A stretch of 64,000 nucleotides of DNA from Saccharothrix carnea (GTDB taxonomy: Bacteria; Actinomycetota; Actinomycetes; Mycobacteriales; Pseudonocardiaceae): the NCBI RefSeq assembly GCF_003014735.1, contig NZ_PYAX01000018.1, positions 62,001-126,000 on the forward strand, in the 5' to 3' direction. Shown here piece after piece: positions 44,365-56,096 of this stretch (the stretch's first letter is position 1; each line of letters opens with the position of its first letter). A program made the translations under genes and the position numbers. The notes under the pieces were generated by a model. That model saw only the letters and a list, made by a program, of their open reading frames with translations, was not told the DNA's origin and did not search any database.

Positions 44365-44763
44365 CTACGCGGCGGAGTCGTCCATCCAGAACAGGTTCCA
44401 CAGGTGGCCGTCGAGGTCCTCGAAACTGCGGCCGTACATGAAGCCGTGGTCCTCGGCCTCGCGGACGAACGCGCCGCCCGCGGCCAGCGCCTTGTCCGCC
44501 ACCTCGTCGACCTGCTCGCGGCTGTCCAGCGACAGCGCGACGATCGCCTCGGTCGTCGTGGCCGAGTCGGCGATCTCCTTCGTGGTGAACGTCTTGAAGA
44601 ACGGCTTGGTCACCAGCATCGCGTAGACCGTGTCGCTGAACACGACGCAGGACGCGTTCTCGTCGGTGAACTGCGGGTTGTGCGCGAAGCCGAGCGCGGC
44701 GAAGAACTCGATCGACTTGGTCAGGTCCGTCACCGGCAGGTTGACGAAGATCTTCACGGACAT
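44365..44763 (-). CDS. VOC-family (glyoxalase-like) protein
   Basis: ATG 44763 gives 132 residues with the two beta-alpha-beta-beta-beta modules of VOC proteins: KIFVNLPVTDLTKSIEFFAA at the start, then FVREAEDHGFMYGRSFEDLDGHLWNLFWMD at the end. The end motif DLDGHLWN carries the usual His metal ligand, and Asp/Glu ligands are plausible. Members are metal-dependent lyases, dioxygenases or antibiotic-binding proteins, so the substrate is open. It is divergent from a TetR gene across 132 bp with two operator-like palindromes, suggesting TetR control. Confidence 0.85.
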   Translation of the reverse strand: MSVKIFVNLPVTDLTKSIEFFAALGFAHNPQFTDENASCVVFSDTVYAMLVTKPFFKTFTTKEIADSATTTEAIVALSLDSREQVDEVADKALAAGGAFVREAEDHGFMYGRSFEDLDGHLWNLFWMDDSAA

Positions 44764-44788
44764 GGTCTGAGGCCCCCATTGGCACGGC

Positions 44789-44832
44789 GGACACGGGTGT
44801 GTCCTGCGGATACTTGTGTGTCCGTCGGACAC
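44789..44832. promoter_or_regulatory. Two palindromic operator-like sites between VOC and TetR genes
   Basis: GGACAC-N4-GTGTCC spans 44789-44804, and GTGTCCG-T-CGGACAC spans 44818-44832. The same GTGTCC half-sites appear in both. Spacing of the centres is close to three helical turns, suiting two TetR dimers on one face of the DNA. They lie within the divergent promoter region. Confidence 0.65.
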
Positions 44833-44895
44833 TGGGTGTACGATAGACACAGATCCACAACACGAGCAACCCCCGATTTCGGAAGCGGTGAGCGG

Positions 44896-45603
44896 ATGGC
44901 GAGCGAGGACCGGGCGGACTTGCTGTGGGGTTCGCGGGAGAAGCCCGCACGGCCGGCCAGGCTCGCGCTCACCGTCGACCGCATCGCCGCCGCGGCGATC
45001 GAGGTGGCCGACGCGGAAGGCATGGCATCGGTCTCGATGCAGCAGGTCGCGGGCCGGTTGGACGTCACGAAGATGGCGCTGTACCGGCACGTGGCGAGCA
45101 AGGCGGAGCTGGTCGCGGTGATGATCGAGTCGGCGGTCGGCGAGCCGCCCGACCTGCGCGCGGTGCCGGGCGGGTGGCGGCCCAGGCTGGTCCGGTGGGC
45201 CGACCTGATGCGGGAGACGTGGCAGCGCCACCCGTGGCTGCCCGCCGCGACCACGGGCGAGCGCGTGACCGGTCCGCGTGAAGTCGGCTGGACGGAGTCC
45301 GCGGTGGCCGTGCTCGAGGGCACCGGCTTGGACGGCGGTGAGCGGATGGACGCGGTGTTCCTGCTCAGCGGGCACATCCGCAACACTCAGTCGGTCGCGA
45401 CCGCGGGCACGCAGCCGTGGACGGCGCAGAAGCAACTCCGGACGATCCTGCACGAGCACCGCGACCGCTTCCCGGCGCTGCACGAGGCGGCGCAGTCGAC
45501 CAACGGCGCGCCGCGGGACAACGGCTGGGAGTTCGGCCTGAACCGGATCCTGGACGGGCTCGAAGTGCTGATGCGGGCACGCGACTCCGGCGCGGCGCGC
45601 TGA
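44896..45603 (+). CDS. TetR-family transcriptional regulator
   Basis: ATG 44896 gives 235 residues. The N-terminal helix-turn-helix is clear (LTVDRIAAAAIEVADAEGMA, VSMQQVAGRLDVTKMALYRH), and the C-terminal half has the TetR_C-type pattern of tetracycline-repressor-like proteins (RHPWLPAATTG, NGWEFGLNRILDGLEVLMR). It probably represses itself and the divergent VOC gene through the palindromes upstream. Its stop is only 6 bp from the stop of the convergent SARP-NB-ARC gene. Confidence 0.9.
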   Translation: MASEDRADLLWGSREKPARPARLALTVDRIAAAAIEVADAEGMASVSMQQVAGRLDVTKMALYRHVASKAELVAVMIESAVGEPPDLRAVPGGWRPRLVRWADLMRETWQRHPWLPAATTGERVTGPREVGWTESAVAVLEGTGLDGGERMDAVFLLSGHIRNTQSVATAGTQPWTAQKQLRTILHEHRDRFPALHEAAQSTNGAPRDNGWEFGLNRILDGLEVLMRARDSGAAR

Positions 45604-45609
45604 CCGGCG

Positions 45610-47256
45610 TCAGCGGTACCTGTTCCGGGTCGCGCCGCAGCGCCCCGGTGTCCGGGAGCGGAAGTCCGGTGCGGGACGGGCCAGGGCGGGCAACGCGCAC
45701 AGGCGGGCTTCCGCCCGGGTGAGCCTGCGGTGCGACCAGGTCAGGACGGTGTGCGCGCCGGCCGCGGCATCGTGGCCCTCCAGCTCGGTCGGCCCGAGTT
45801 CGCGCAGTTCGGCGGCCAGCGCGCTCAGCGGCAGGCTCGGGCGGGTGCAGGCGTGCCCCGCCGTGATGCCCAGGGCCAGGGGGAACCCGCCGCACAGCTC
45901 CACCAGCTCCTCGACCGCCGCCGGCTCCTCCCGCACCCGGACGGCGCCGAGGCGCTCGGTCAGGAACGCGCGGGCGTCGGCGGCCGACAGCACGTCCAGC
46001 GGCACGTGCCGGGCGCCGTGCCCGATGATCAGCCCGGGCAGGCTGTCGCGGCTGGTCACGACCACCGCGCAGGTCCGGCCGCCGGGCAGCAGCGGCACGA
46101 CCTGGGCGGTGGCGGCGGCGTTGTCGAGCACCAGCAGCACCCGTCTGCGCGCGACCAGGGTGCGGAACAGAGCCGTCTGGGCGTGCGGGTCGGTCGGCCG
46201 CCGGTCGGCGGCGACGCCGAGCGCGTCGAGGAACCCGCGCACCGCCACCACCGGCTCCATGGGCGCCCCTCCGGCGCCGCCGAGGTCCACGAACAGCTGG
46301 CCATCGGGGAACCGGTCGAGGTGCCGGTGGGCCCAGTGCAGCGCCAACCAGGTCTTGCCGATGCCGCCGGAACCGACGATCGCGGCGATGCCCACCGTGG
46401 CGGCCGTGCTCATGGCGTCGAGGCGGTCCAGTTCGTCACGGCGGCCGACGAACGGCAGCGGCGCGGCGGGCAGTTGGCGCGGCACCGCGGGTCCCGCCGA
46501 GGCGGTCGGCGCGGTCAGGGCGGTGTCGCCGGCCAGGACCCGCCGGTGCAGCTCGCGCAGCGCGGTGCCGGGTTCGGTGCCCAGTTCCCCGACCAGGCGG
46601 GTGCGGACCTGCCGGTAGTGCGCCAGGGCGTCCGGGGTGCGCCCGGCCCGGTGCAGGGCCAGCAGGTACTGACCCTGCACGCGTTCGTCCAGCGGGTGCC
46701 GCGCCGCCCGCGCGGACAGCTCGGCCACCAGCTCCGCGCCCTGCCCGGCACGCAACCGGGCGTCCACGAGGTCGTGCTCGGCGGCCAGCCGCTCCTGCCG
46801 CAGCCGGTCGCGTTCGGCCAGCACCCACTCCCCCGCCAGACCGGTGAACGCCTCACCGCGCCACAGCGCCAACGCCTCGGTCAACGCCACCACCGCGCCG
46901 TCGTCACCGGCACGGGCGCACAGGTGGCGGAACCGGTGCACGTCCACCACCCGCTCGACCGCGTCGGCCACCAGGGCGTAGCCGCCCGACCGGTGCACGA
47001 TCGCCAGCCCGTCCGCGTCGGCCAGCGCCCGGCGCAGCCGTGAGATGTAGCTGTGCAACGTGGCCCGCGCCCGCCGGGCCACCTCGGTGCCCCAGACCCG
47101 CTCGACCAGCCGGTCCACCGGCACCGCCCGACCGGCGTCGACCGCCAGCGCGGCCAGCACGCACCGCTGCCTGGGCGCGCCCAGGTCCACCGGCCGCCCG
47201 TCGACCTCGGCGGCCACCTCCCCCAGCAGACGCAGCACGACCGCCACTCCGCTCAC
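45610..47256 (-). CDS. SARP-type regulator with NB-ARC ATPase, short C-terminus
   Basis: From GTG 47256 (GTG 47247 also possible) the product has 548 residues. An OmpR-like DNA-binding domain (about 1-90) is followed by a BTAD domain (about 95-240) and an NB-ARC ATPase with P-loop VGSGGIGKTWLAL and LLVLDNA as Walker B. AfsR-type proteins normally continue with a winged helix and TPR repeats after the WSHRRL motif. Here the protein ends about 40 residues later in an Arg-rich tail (PGRCGATRNRYR), so the sensor part is missing. It could be a natural short form or a 3' truncation. The next gene converges 6 bp away. Confidence 0.82.
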   Translation of the reverse strand: MSGVAVVLRLLGEVAAEVDGRPVDLGAPRQRCVLAALAVDAGRAVPVDRLVERVWGTEVARRARATLHSYISRLRRALADADGLAIVHRSGGYALVADAVERVVDVHRFRHLCARAGDDGAVVALTEALALWRGEAFTGLAGEWVLAERDRLRQERLAAEHDLVDARLRAGQGAELVAELSARAARHPLDERVQGQYLLALHRAGRTPDALAHYRQVRTRLVGELGTEPGTALRELHRRVLAGDTALTAPTASAGPAVPRQLPAAPLPFVGRRDELDRLDAMSTAATVGIAAIVGSGGIGKTWLALHWAHRHLDRFPDGQLFVDLGGAGGAPMEPVVAVRGFLDALGVAADRRPTDPHAQTALFRTLVARRRVLLVLDNAAATAQVVPLLPGGRTCAVVVTSRDSLPGLIIGHGARHVPLDVLSAADARAFLTERLGAVRVREEPAAVEELVELCGGFPLALGITAGHACTRPSLPLSALAAELRELGPTELEGHDAAAGAHTVLTWSHRRLTRAEARLCALPALARPAPDFRSRTPGRCGATRNRYR

Positions 47257-47459
47257 CCCCCGTGCGCCGAGACTTCCCCCGACACCAGGAATAGCCGCTC
47301 CACCAGCGCGATGCAGGAACTCTGCAAGAGGTTCACACCATGGGTGCCCCATCGTGGGCAACGGGGCGGCGACCACCACGTTCGGCAACACCGACGCCGT
47401 GGCCTGCCCGCGCCCAGGTCCCCCGCCGGGCCCACCAGTCATCGAACAAGGCGGTAACC

Positions 47460-47825
47460 ATGAACAAGGTGAAGTCCGTGATCGCCATCGGGGCGGCGCT
47501 GTTCGGCTGCGTGACGTTCGGAGGCGTCGCCGGCGCGGAACCGGCGTCCGACCGGCACGCACCGCTGCCCGCGGCCACCTGCGCCGACTACGACTACGTG
47601 CGGGTCACCACCGACAGGTTGAACGTGCGGGCAGGCAAGGGCACCAACTACGACGTCCTCAAGACCGTGTACCGGGACGACAAGCTGTCCTGCTACCCGG
47701 TGGAAACCGGTGGACGCTACTCCGCGTGCGGCTCCAGCAACGCCAACGGCTGGATCCCGATCGACTTCCGCGGTGACGTCGGGATCGACGGCTACGTGGC
47801 GAGCACGTGCGTCGCGGACATGTGA
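47460..47825 (+). CDS. Small secreted SH3-domain protein
   Basis: ATG 47460 gives 121 residues with a signal peptide (MNKVKSVIAIGAALFGCVTF, ending GVAGAE). The mature part is one bacterial SH3 (SH3b) domain: YVRVTTDRLNVRAGKGTNYD, VLKTVYRDDKLSCYP, NGWIPIDFRGDVGIDGYVAS. Four cysteines probably form two disulfides. Such proteins bind peptidoglycan or act as small secreted cell-wall factors. The frame remains open upstream to 47340 without a ribosome site. A 14-bp hairpin follows the stop. Confidence 0.85.
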   Translation: MNKVKSVIAIGAALFGCVTFGGVAGAEPASDRHAPLPAATCADYDYVRVTTDRLNVRAGKGTNYDVLKTVYRDDKLSCYPVETGGRYSACGSSNANGWIPIDFRGDVGIDGYVASTCVADM

Positions 47826-47847
47826 CGCCCGGGTCCTCGCGGTAGGA

Positions 47848-47899
47848 CGGACTCCTGGCGGATCGGGCCGGACGCGGAGCGCCCGCCGCCAGGAGTCCG
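47848..47899 (+). terminator. Hairpin terminator after SH3 gene
   Basis: CGGACTCCTGGCGG (47848-47861) pairs perfectly with CCGCCAGGAGTCCG (47886-47899). The 24-nt loop can itself fold. It lies 23 bp after the SH3 stop and 14 bp before the PadR operator. Confidence 0.7.
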
Positions 47900-47912
47900 C
47901 CGCATGTCACTA

Positions 47913-47926
47913 TGCAACTAGTTGCA
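47913..47926. promoter_or_regulatory. PadR operator-like palindrome
   Basis: TGCAACTAGTTGCA is a perfect 14-bp palindrome, 33 bp before the PadR start. A half-site GTTGCAC recurs at about 47936-47942. Position suggests autoregulation of the PadR-fadH operon. Confidence 0.65.
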
Positions 47927-47958
47927 CTGCACCCCGTTGCACAGCTACGGTCACCGGC

Positions 47959-50516
<2,558 letters not shown>

Positions 50517-50538
50517 CGGATTCGACCAGGAGGCACGG

Positions 50539-50925
50539 ATGAACGCGGCCCTGCGGTTCAAGGCGGCCGTCGAGGCGGGCGACATCGTCGGCGCGACGGA
50601 GTTCTTCAGCGACGACATCACCCTGCACAGCCCGGTGAAGTTTCAGCCGTTCGAGGGTATCGACGCCGTGCGCGCCCTGTTCCGCGTGTTGCAGCGGACG
50701 TTCGAGGACTTCCGCTACGTCGGCCAGTACGACGGGCCGAACGGCCACGTGCTGCACTTCCGCACCGTGGTGAGCGGCAGGCAGGTCGAGGGCATCGACC
50801 TGATCGAGCTGGACGAGGACGGCCGGATCGGCACGTTCACCGTGATGATCCGGCCCCAGTCGGCGCTCACCGCGGTCGGTGAGGCGATCCTGGCGGGCCT
50901 GATGGCAGACGGCGCGGTGTCGTAG
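50539..50925 (+). CDS. SnoaL/NTF2-like protein
   Basis: ATG 50539 follows AGGAGG, 22 bp after fadH. The 128 residues have the cone-shaped NTF2-like pattern: ALRFKAAVEAGDIVGATEFF, DDITLHSPVKFQPFEGIDAV, HFRTVVSGRQVEGIDLIELD. Such proteins are small hydrolases, isomerases or binding proteins; no catalytic dyad is evident. It is the third gene of the PadR-fadH group. Confidence 0.82.
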   Translation: MNAALRFKAAVEAGDIVGATEFFSDDITLHSPVKFQPFEGIDAVRALFRVLQRTFEDFRYVGQYDGPNGHVLHFRTVVSGRQVEGIDLIELDEDGRIGTFTVMIRPQSALTAVGEAILAGLMADGAVS

Positions 50926-50964
50926 CGCCCTGGCGCCGCCGGTCGCGGCACTAGGCTGCACGAC

Positions 50965-51567
50965 GTGGACTTCATCTTCACCCGGCCCGACTCGAAGACC
51001 TCCGCCGCCGCGCTGGAGGTGTGCCACGAGTACGCCGAGCCCTGGCTGCTGAACCACTCGTTGCGCGCCTACTCGTGGGCCGCCGCGTACGCCTCCCTCA
51101 CGGACATCGCCTACGACGGTGAGCTGCTGTACGTCGCCGCGCTCCTGCACGACCTCGCGCTCACCCCGGCGTTCGACAACCACGCCCTGCCGTTCGAGGA
51201 GGCGGGCGGGCACGTGGCGTGGGTGTTCGCGGCCGGTGCCGGGTGGGGACGGGTGCGGCGCGACCGGCTGGCGGAGGTCGTCGTGCTGCACATGCGCGAC
51301 GACGTGCCGGCCGAGGACGACCCGGAGAGCCACCTGTTGCAGGTCGCGGTCAGCGCCGACGTGTCGGGACGCGGGCTCGACCGGTTCCCCGACCAGGTCA
51401 AGGACGACGTGCTGACCCGGTACCCGCGGCTGGGGTTCGCCGACGCGTTCCTGAGCCGCGCCGAGGACCAGGCCGAGCGCAAACCGCGCTGCGCCGCCGC
51501 CGCGTTGATGCGCGACGGCTGGGCGCAGCGGCTGACGAACAACCCGTTGGACGCGCCCGGCCGGTGA
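50965..51567 (+). CDS. HD-domain phosphohydrolase-like protein
   Basis: GTG 50965 gives 200 residues. The metal-binding pattern of HD proteins is visible: His in LLNHSLRAY, the HD pair in VAALLHDLAL, a later His in GGHVAW and VVLHMRDD, and Asp in SADVSG. It resembles the cyanamide-hydratase-like branch of HD proteins. The substrate is unknown. It lies 39 bp after the SnoaL-like gene and probably ends that operon; its stop is 21 bp from that of the convergent subtilase. Confidence 0.83.
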   Translation: MDFIFTRPDSKTSAAALEVCHEYAEPWLLNHSLRAYSWAAAYASLTDIAYDGELLYVAALLHDLALTPAFDNHALPFEEAGGHVAWVFAAGAGWGRVRRDRLAEVVVLHMRDDVPAEDDPESHLLQVAVSADVSGRGLDRFPDQVKDDVLTRYPRLGFADAFLSRAEDQAERKPRCAAAALMRDGWAQRLTNNPLDAPGR

Positions 51568-51588
51568 CCGGGCGCGTCCGGGGTTCGA

Positions 51589-54500
51589 TCACCTCAGGCC
51601 GTAAGCCCGGATGATCGTCTGGTCGACCGCGTTGCCCGCGGCGTCACGCGCCTGCGCCTTGAGCGAGACGAACTTCGCCCCGGCCGGGTGCGCGACCGCC
51701 GCCAGCCAGCGCTCACCGACCTTGACCAGCGGCGCGGGCCGCCACGTCGCGCCGTCGTCGAACGACACCTGCACGGCGGGCTTGGCCACGCCCCGGGCAC
51801 CGGTCACGCCGTTGCGCTGCACGTACACCGGGATCGTGAACGACCGTCCCGCCGCCGTCCGGTTCTCGGCGTCCAGCGACGGCGCGAACCGCACCGCGAG
51901 CAGCGGCAGGGCCGCCGGGTCCTCGCCCGCGACGTGCTCGGAGGTGAACGACCAGTCCGCCACCACCCGGGTGGACAGCTCGGCCACGCCGGACCGCTCC
52001 GCCTCGGTGTGCAGCCGGTAGGTGCCCTTGCCCGCGGGCACGACGCCCGTCACGTACCCGTCGTAGGGCGACTCGGCGAGCAGCACGCCGTCGCGGTGCA
52101 GCGTGGTCCTGGCGGCCGTGACGTCGGAGAACCCGTAGTGGTTCGGGTCCTGGTCGCTGAACACCGGCAGCGAGATCACGACCTCGTCGCCGAGCCGCCC
52201 CGCCCACTCGTGATCGCGGCTCCTCATCGGGAAGGCCGGTCCGAACACGGCGGCGTTCCACTTCTCGGAGACCGTGCGGCCCGCGGTGAAGGTGCGCGGC
52301 AGCGCGGTCGCCTGGTTGCTCTGCGGCGGGAACGCCTGCGGCTCGGGCAGCTGCAGGAAGTCGCCGTACCAGCCGATGCCGGGCGTGTAGTACTCGGTGA
52401 TCCGCAGTGGCAGCGGACCGCCCGCCATCTGGTCGCGGAACCCGGTCGTGCCCGGTCCGGCCGAGGCGACCAGCGACTTGACCTTCACCAGGTCACGGCG
52501 GTGGAACGCGCGGTCGAGCCGGTCGGGCACCGCGCCGTCGTGCCGCCAGGCGACCGAGTACTGGTACGGGCTGCCGACGAACGTGCCCTTGCCGTCCGGC
52601 TTGGCGAGCCGCCCGGCGACCTCGAACACCGCCGCACCCGGCGCGGACGTCTTCGACGGCACGAACAGCACGTCCTCCGGCCGGAACCCGATGAACCCGC
52701 TGCCCGTCTCGCCCCACGACGCCGTCCGGCTGAAGAACACCTCGGTGTGCCCGGCCTCCGCGTCCGGTTCGTCCACCGACAGGGCGAGCGGCTTGCCCGC
52801 GCGGGCGTCGAACACGAACTCGGCGGGACCGGTGATCGTGACGCTGGGCTCCAGCACCTGGGTCAGCTGCCCGGTCGCCCGGGTCTGGATGAACGCGTCG
52901 GCGTAGAACGTGCCCTTGGGCACGCGGACGACGACCGTGCCGGACGGGTCGTGCCGCACGTACGCCTTGCGGTGGCCCATGTCGACGAGCCGGAAGAAGT
53001 AGTCCGGGGTGGGCGCGCCGGCGTGGTCGAGGAACGTGAGCTTGACGTCGTAGCTCTCGACCTCCTTGGTCACGCCGATCGGCGTGCGCAGCGGCGTGGC
53101 GCCGCCGGTGGCCACGACGGCACCGATGTACCGGCCCTCGGGGCCGTCGAGCGCGGTGTCGACGGTGACCAGGACGGTGGCCTCACCACCGGCGGGCACG
53201 GTGAGCGACGACGGTGAGAACGCGACCATCTCCGCGGGTGCCGGGTCGCCGTTCGGGGCGCGCAGGTCGGCGGTCGGCGTCAGGGTCACCGGCGCCGGGC
53301 CGGTGTTGCGGTAGGCGATCTTCGCCTGGATCGGCTGGTCGTCGGTGTGCGGCCACCGGGCCACGCCCAGGCTCAGCGACGCGGGTTCGGTGGTCAGCGA
53401 CTGCTGCACGGCGGCGGCCACGTCCACCCGGCCCGCGCCCTGCTCGTGCGCGGTCAGGTCGGCGTTCGGCTTCGCGCTCGCCATGAGCGCGCTCTTGAGC
53501 TGCGCGGGTGTCCAGTCCGGGTGCTGCGCGGCGAGGATGGCCGCGGCTCCGGCCACGTGCGGCGAGGCCATCGACGTGCCGGACAGCGCCACGTGCGCGT
53601 CGCCGACCGGTGTGCCGATGCGGCCGTTCTTCGCCTTGGCCGCGACGATGTCCACGCCCGGCGCGGTGATGTCCGGCTTGATCGCGTCGTCGTCCCAGCG
53701 CGGTCCGCGCGAGGAGAACTCGGCCAGCCGGTCGGACCGGTCCACGGCGCCTACGGTGAGCGCCAGGTCGGCCGCCGCGGGGCTGCCGATGGTCTGCTCG
53801 AACGGCCCGCTGTTGCCCGCCGAGACCACGAACAGCGCGCCGCCGGTGCCGGTGAGCCGGTTGACGGCCTGCGACATCGGGTCCGTGCCGTTCGTGCGCA
53901 TCGAGCTGCCCAGGCTCATGTTGACCACGTCGGCGCCCGCCGCCACGGCCCACTCCATGCCCGCGATGATGTCCGACTCGTAGCCGCCGCCGTGGTCGTC
54001 GAGGACCTTGCCGTTGAGCACGGCGCTGTCCGGCGCCACGCCCTGGTAGCGGCCGGCGCCGGTGATGGTGGCCGCGACGTGCGTGCCGTGGCCGACCCGG
54101 TCGTCGGTGTCGGGGCTGTCGGTGAAGTTGCGCGACTCCACCACGGCGCCCGCGAGGTCCGGGTGCGTCGGGTCGACGCCGGTGTCCAGGACCGCGACCT
54201 TGGCGCCGGCGCCGGTGTGCCCGTCCTGCCACGCCCGCGGCGCGCCGACCTGCGGCACGCTGCGGTCGAGCGTGGCCCGTACCGGACCGTCCAGCCACAC
54301 CTTGTCGACGCCCGCGGCCCGAGCGCCCGTCCAGAACGCGGTGTCCTTCGGCACCTTCACCGAGTACCCGCCGATGCTGGTCAGCGGTTCACCGGCCACG
54401 GCCGGGCCGGTCGACGTCACGATCAGCGGCGTGACGCGGGTCGACCGGTCGTCGTAGCCGGCCCGGATCAGGCCCGTGACGTCGAACAGCCGCTCGTCCA

Positions 54501-54798
54501 GCCGACCGGACCGCACGTCGGCCAGCACGTCGGTCGGCAGCACGTGCAGGTCGCCGTGCTCGTCGAGCCGCTGCACGAACCGCACGTCGGCACGACCGCG
54601 ACCGGGCCGCACCTGTGCCCGGTCGCCGCGGACGGTGACCACGTCACCGGTCACCAGCGTGACCGTGCCCTCGGCGCGCGCACCGCCGGCCCGTTCACCC
54701 CGCTCCCCCGGCTCGGCCGTCGACGGCACGCCGGCGACGACCATCACCGCCGCCGCGAACAGCCCCAACGTCAGCGGTGCCCTCGTTCTGCGGGACAT
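51589..54798 (-). CDS. Large secreted S8 subtilisin-like protease
   Basis: ATG 54798 is preceded by GGGGAG; a 5-residue upstream extension is possible. The 1069-residue protein has a signal peptide (LGLFAAAVMVVAGVPSTAEP), a pro-region (about 35-190) and an S8 domain (about 195-460). The catalytic triad is intact: Asp in VAVLDTGVDPTHPDL, His in GHGTHVAA, Ser in SGTSMASPHVAGA. A C-terminal region of about 600 residues consists of beta-rich modules (NTGPAPVTLTPTADL and following) that may bind substrate or cell wall. It should degrade extracellular proteins. Confidence 0.93.
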   Translation of the reverse strand: MSRRTRAPLTLGLFAAAVMVVAGVPSTAEPGERGERAGGARAEGTVTLVTGDVVTVRGDRAQVRPGRGRADVRFVQRLDEHGDLHVLPTDVLADVRSGRLDERLFDVTGLIRAGYDDRSTRVTPLIVTSTGPAVAGEPLTSIGGYSVKVPKDTAFWTGARAAGVDKVWLDGPVRATLDRSVPQVGAPRAWQDGHTGAGAKVAVLDTGVDPTHPDLAGAVVESRNFTDSPDTDDRVGHGTHVAATITGAGRYQGVAPDSAVLNGKVLDDHGGGYESDIIAGMEWAVAAGADVVNMSLGSSMRTNGTDPMSQAVNRLTGTGGALFVVSAGNSGPFEQTIGSPAAADLALTVGAVDRSDRLAEFSSRGPRWDDDAIKPDITAPGVDIVAAKAKNGRIGTPVGDAHVALSGTSMASPHVAGAAAILAAQHPDWTPAQLKSALMASAKPNADLTAHEQGAGRVDVAAAVQQSLTTEPASLSLGVARWPHTDDQPIQAKIAYRNTGPAPVTLTPTADLRAPNGDPAPAEMVAFSPSSLTVPAGGEATVLVTVDTALDGPEGRYIGAVVATGGATPLRTPIGVTKEVESYDVKLTFLDHAGAPTPDYFFRLVDMGHRKAYVRHDPSGTVVVRVPKGTFYADAFIQTRATGQLTQVLEPSVTITGPAEFVFDARAGKPLALSVDEPDAEAGHTEVFFSRTASWGETGSGFIGFRPEDVLFVPSKTSAPGAAVFEVAGRLAKPDGKGTFVGSPYQYSVAWRHDGAVPDRLDRAFHRRDLVKVKSLVASAGPGTTGFRDQMAGGPLPLRITEYYTPGIGWYGDFLQLPEPQAFPPQSNQATALPRTFTAGRTVSEKWNAAVFGPAFPMRSRDHEWAGRLGDEVVISLPVFSDQDPNHYGFSDVTAARTTLHRDGVLLAESPYDGYVTGVVPAGKGTYRLHTEAERSGVAELSTRVVADWSFTSEHVAGEDPAALPLLAVRFAPSLDAENRTAAGRSFTIPVYVQRNGVTGARGVAKPAVQVSFDDGATWRPAPLVKVGERWLAAVAHPAGAKFVSLKAQARDAAGNAVDQTIIRAYGLR

Positions 54799-54997
54799 GT
54801 GGACTCCCCTCACCGTGGCGGTACCTCACCGACCACCACTGCCCTCGGTAACTAGGACACCGCAGAGAGCCACCACGTTGCTTCGGGGACGCGCAACCCG
54901 CGCTGCGATACCCACTCGGCCCAACCGTTCCCACACCCCGGCCTCATCGGCCGTCATCCGCCCCGACCGCCGTGCCGACGAGCCCTAAGGTGATCGT

Positions 54998-56038
54998 GTG
55001 TCGTTACCCGATCCCGTCATGCGCCCCGATGCGGTCGACCACTACGTCACCCTCCTGGCCGACGACGGCTCGCTGCCGTCTGAGGCGTTCTGCCTGACAG
55101 TGGTGCGCGGGCTGTCCGTGACCGAGGCGTTGACCCGTGTCGACGCGCCGCCATCCGGACGGACGGCGACCCTCGCGGACGCCGGGCAGACGTCGGTCGC
55201 GGCGTACCCGGACGACCTGCCGCTCGTGGTCGCCGACCACCTCGACGGCTGGACACTGCTGGCCGCGGACAACGGCTACCACTGTGCCCGGGCCGAGGTC
55301 GTGGCGAAGTTGTCGGTCGGGACGGTCGCGGCGAGCGTGTACTGGAACGTCGAGTTCGACAGCAACCTCATGCTGGCGCAGGAGGGCAGGGTCCTCTCGG
55401 CGTTCGAGTTCATCGGCAGCGCGCCGAGGTCCGGTGACCGGCCGGACGCGATCCGGCCGTACCTCGAAGGGCTCACGTTCGAGGACGCGCACGCGTACCG
55501 GTTCTGCGCGGAGGCGTTGGCGTTCCTGGAACGGCTGAGCGGTGTGCGCGTGCCCGCCGACTGGTCGACCCGTGACCTGCCCGCGGCGGTGATCGTCGAC
55601 CCGCTGCGCTTCCGCCCCCCGAACCCGCGCAATTGGCTGTCGGTCGACGGCACCGACCTCGAACCATCGCACGAGGCGGCGCGCCGGGCCGCCGAACGGG
55701 CGTGCGAGGCGCACGGTGTCGTGCCAGACGGGGACCTGCTCGCGCGGGCCCACGCGGAATACCGGGAGGCGCTGCACCTGCGGTGGCAGCGGTGCCTCCC
55801 GCAGGCCCTGCCGGCGGACCCGGTCGAGCGGTTGCAGGCGGAGTCGCGGCGCCGCCACGCGGAGAACGGCGCGGAGCGGGCGGCGGTGGCCCGTGCCCAC
55901 GCAGTGGCGGCCACCGACGGCAGCCGGGTGGCCGATCCGGCGGAGGCCCTGGGTTGGGCCGTCTACAACGCCATCCAGGCCGACCGGGCGGTCAATCCCC
56001 ACCAGGTCGATCTGCGATGGGTCCAGCGGCTGACCTGA
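54998..56038 (+). CDS. DUF6461-like protein with early TTA codon
   Basis: GTG 54998 gives 346 residues. The N-terminal part (PSEAFCLTVVRGLSVTEALT, then LVVADHLDGWTLLAADNGYH) resembles DUF6461, a domain of unknown function common in actinomycetes and sometimes linked to immunity-type proteins. The C-terminal 120 residues are highly charged and helical (AARRAAERACEAHG, RRHAENGAERAAVARA). Codon 3 is TTA, the rare leucine codon read by bldA tRNA in streptomycetes, hinting at developmental control. No partner toxin is adjacent. Confidence 0.65.
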   Translation: MSLPDPVMRPDAVDHYVTLLADDGSLPSEAFCLTVVRGLSVTEALTRVDAPPSGRTATLADAGQTSVAAYPDDLPLVVADHLDGWTLLAADNGYHCARAEVVAKLSVGTVAASVYWNVEFDSNLMLAQEGRVLSAFEFIGSAPRSGDRPDAIRPYLEGLTFEDAHAYRFCAEALAFLERLSGVRVPADWSTRDLPAAVIVDPLRFRPPNPRNWLSVDGTDLEPSHEAARRAAERACEAHGVVPDGDLLARAHAEYREALHLRWQRCLPQALPADPVERLQAESRRRHAENGAERAAVARAHAVAATDGSRVADPAEALGWAVYNAIQADRAVNPHQVDLRWVQRLT

Positions 56039-56096
56039 CGCGGGCCGTTCGACCGCTGTCACGTGACGACAGGAACACAGCCGGCCTGCCGCAGGT

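Noticed and set aside
45610-45720. Frameshift at the end of the SARP-NB-ARC gene
   Set aside because: No other frame here continues with convincing AfsR-type sequence, so a short form or deletion is preferred over a simple frameshift.
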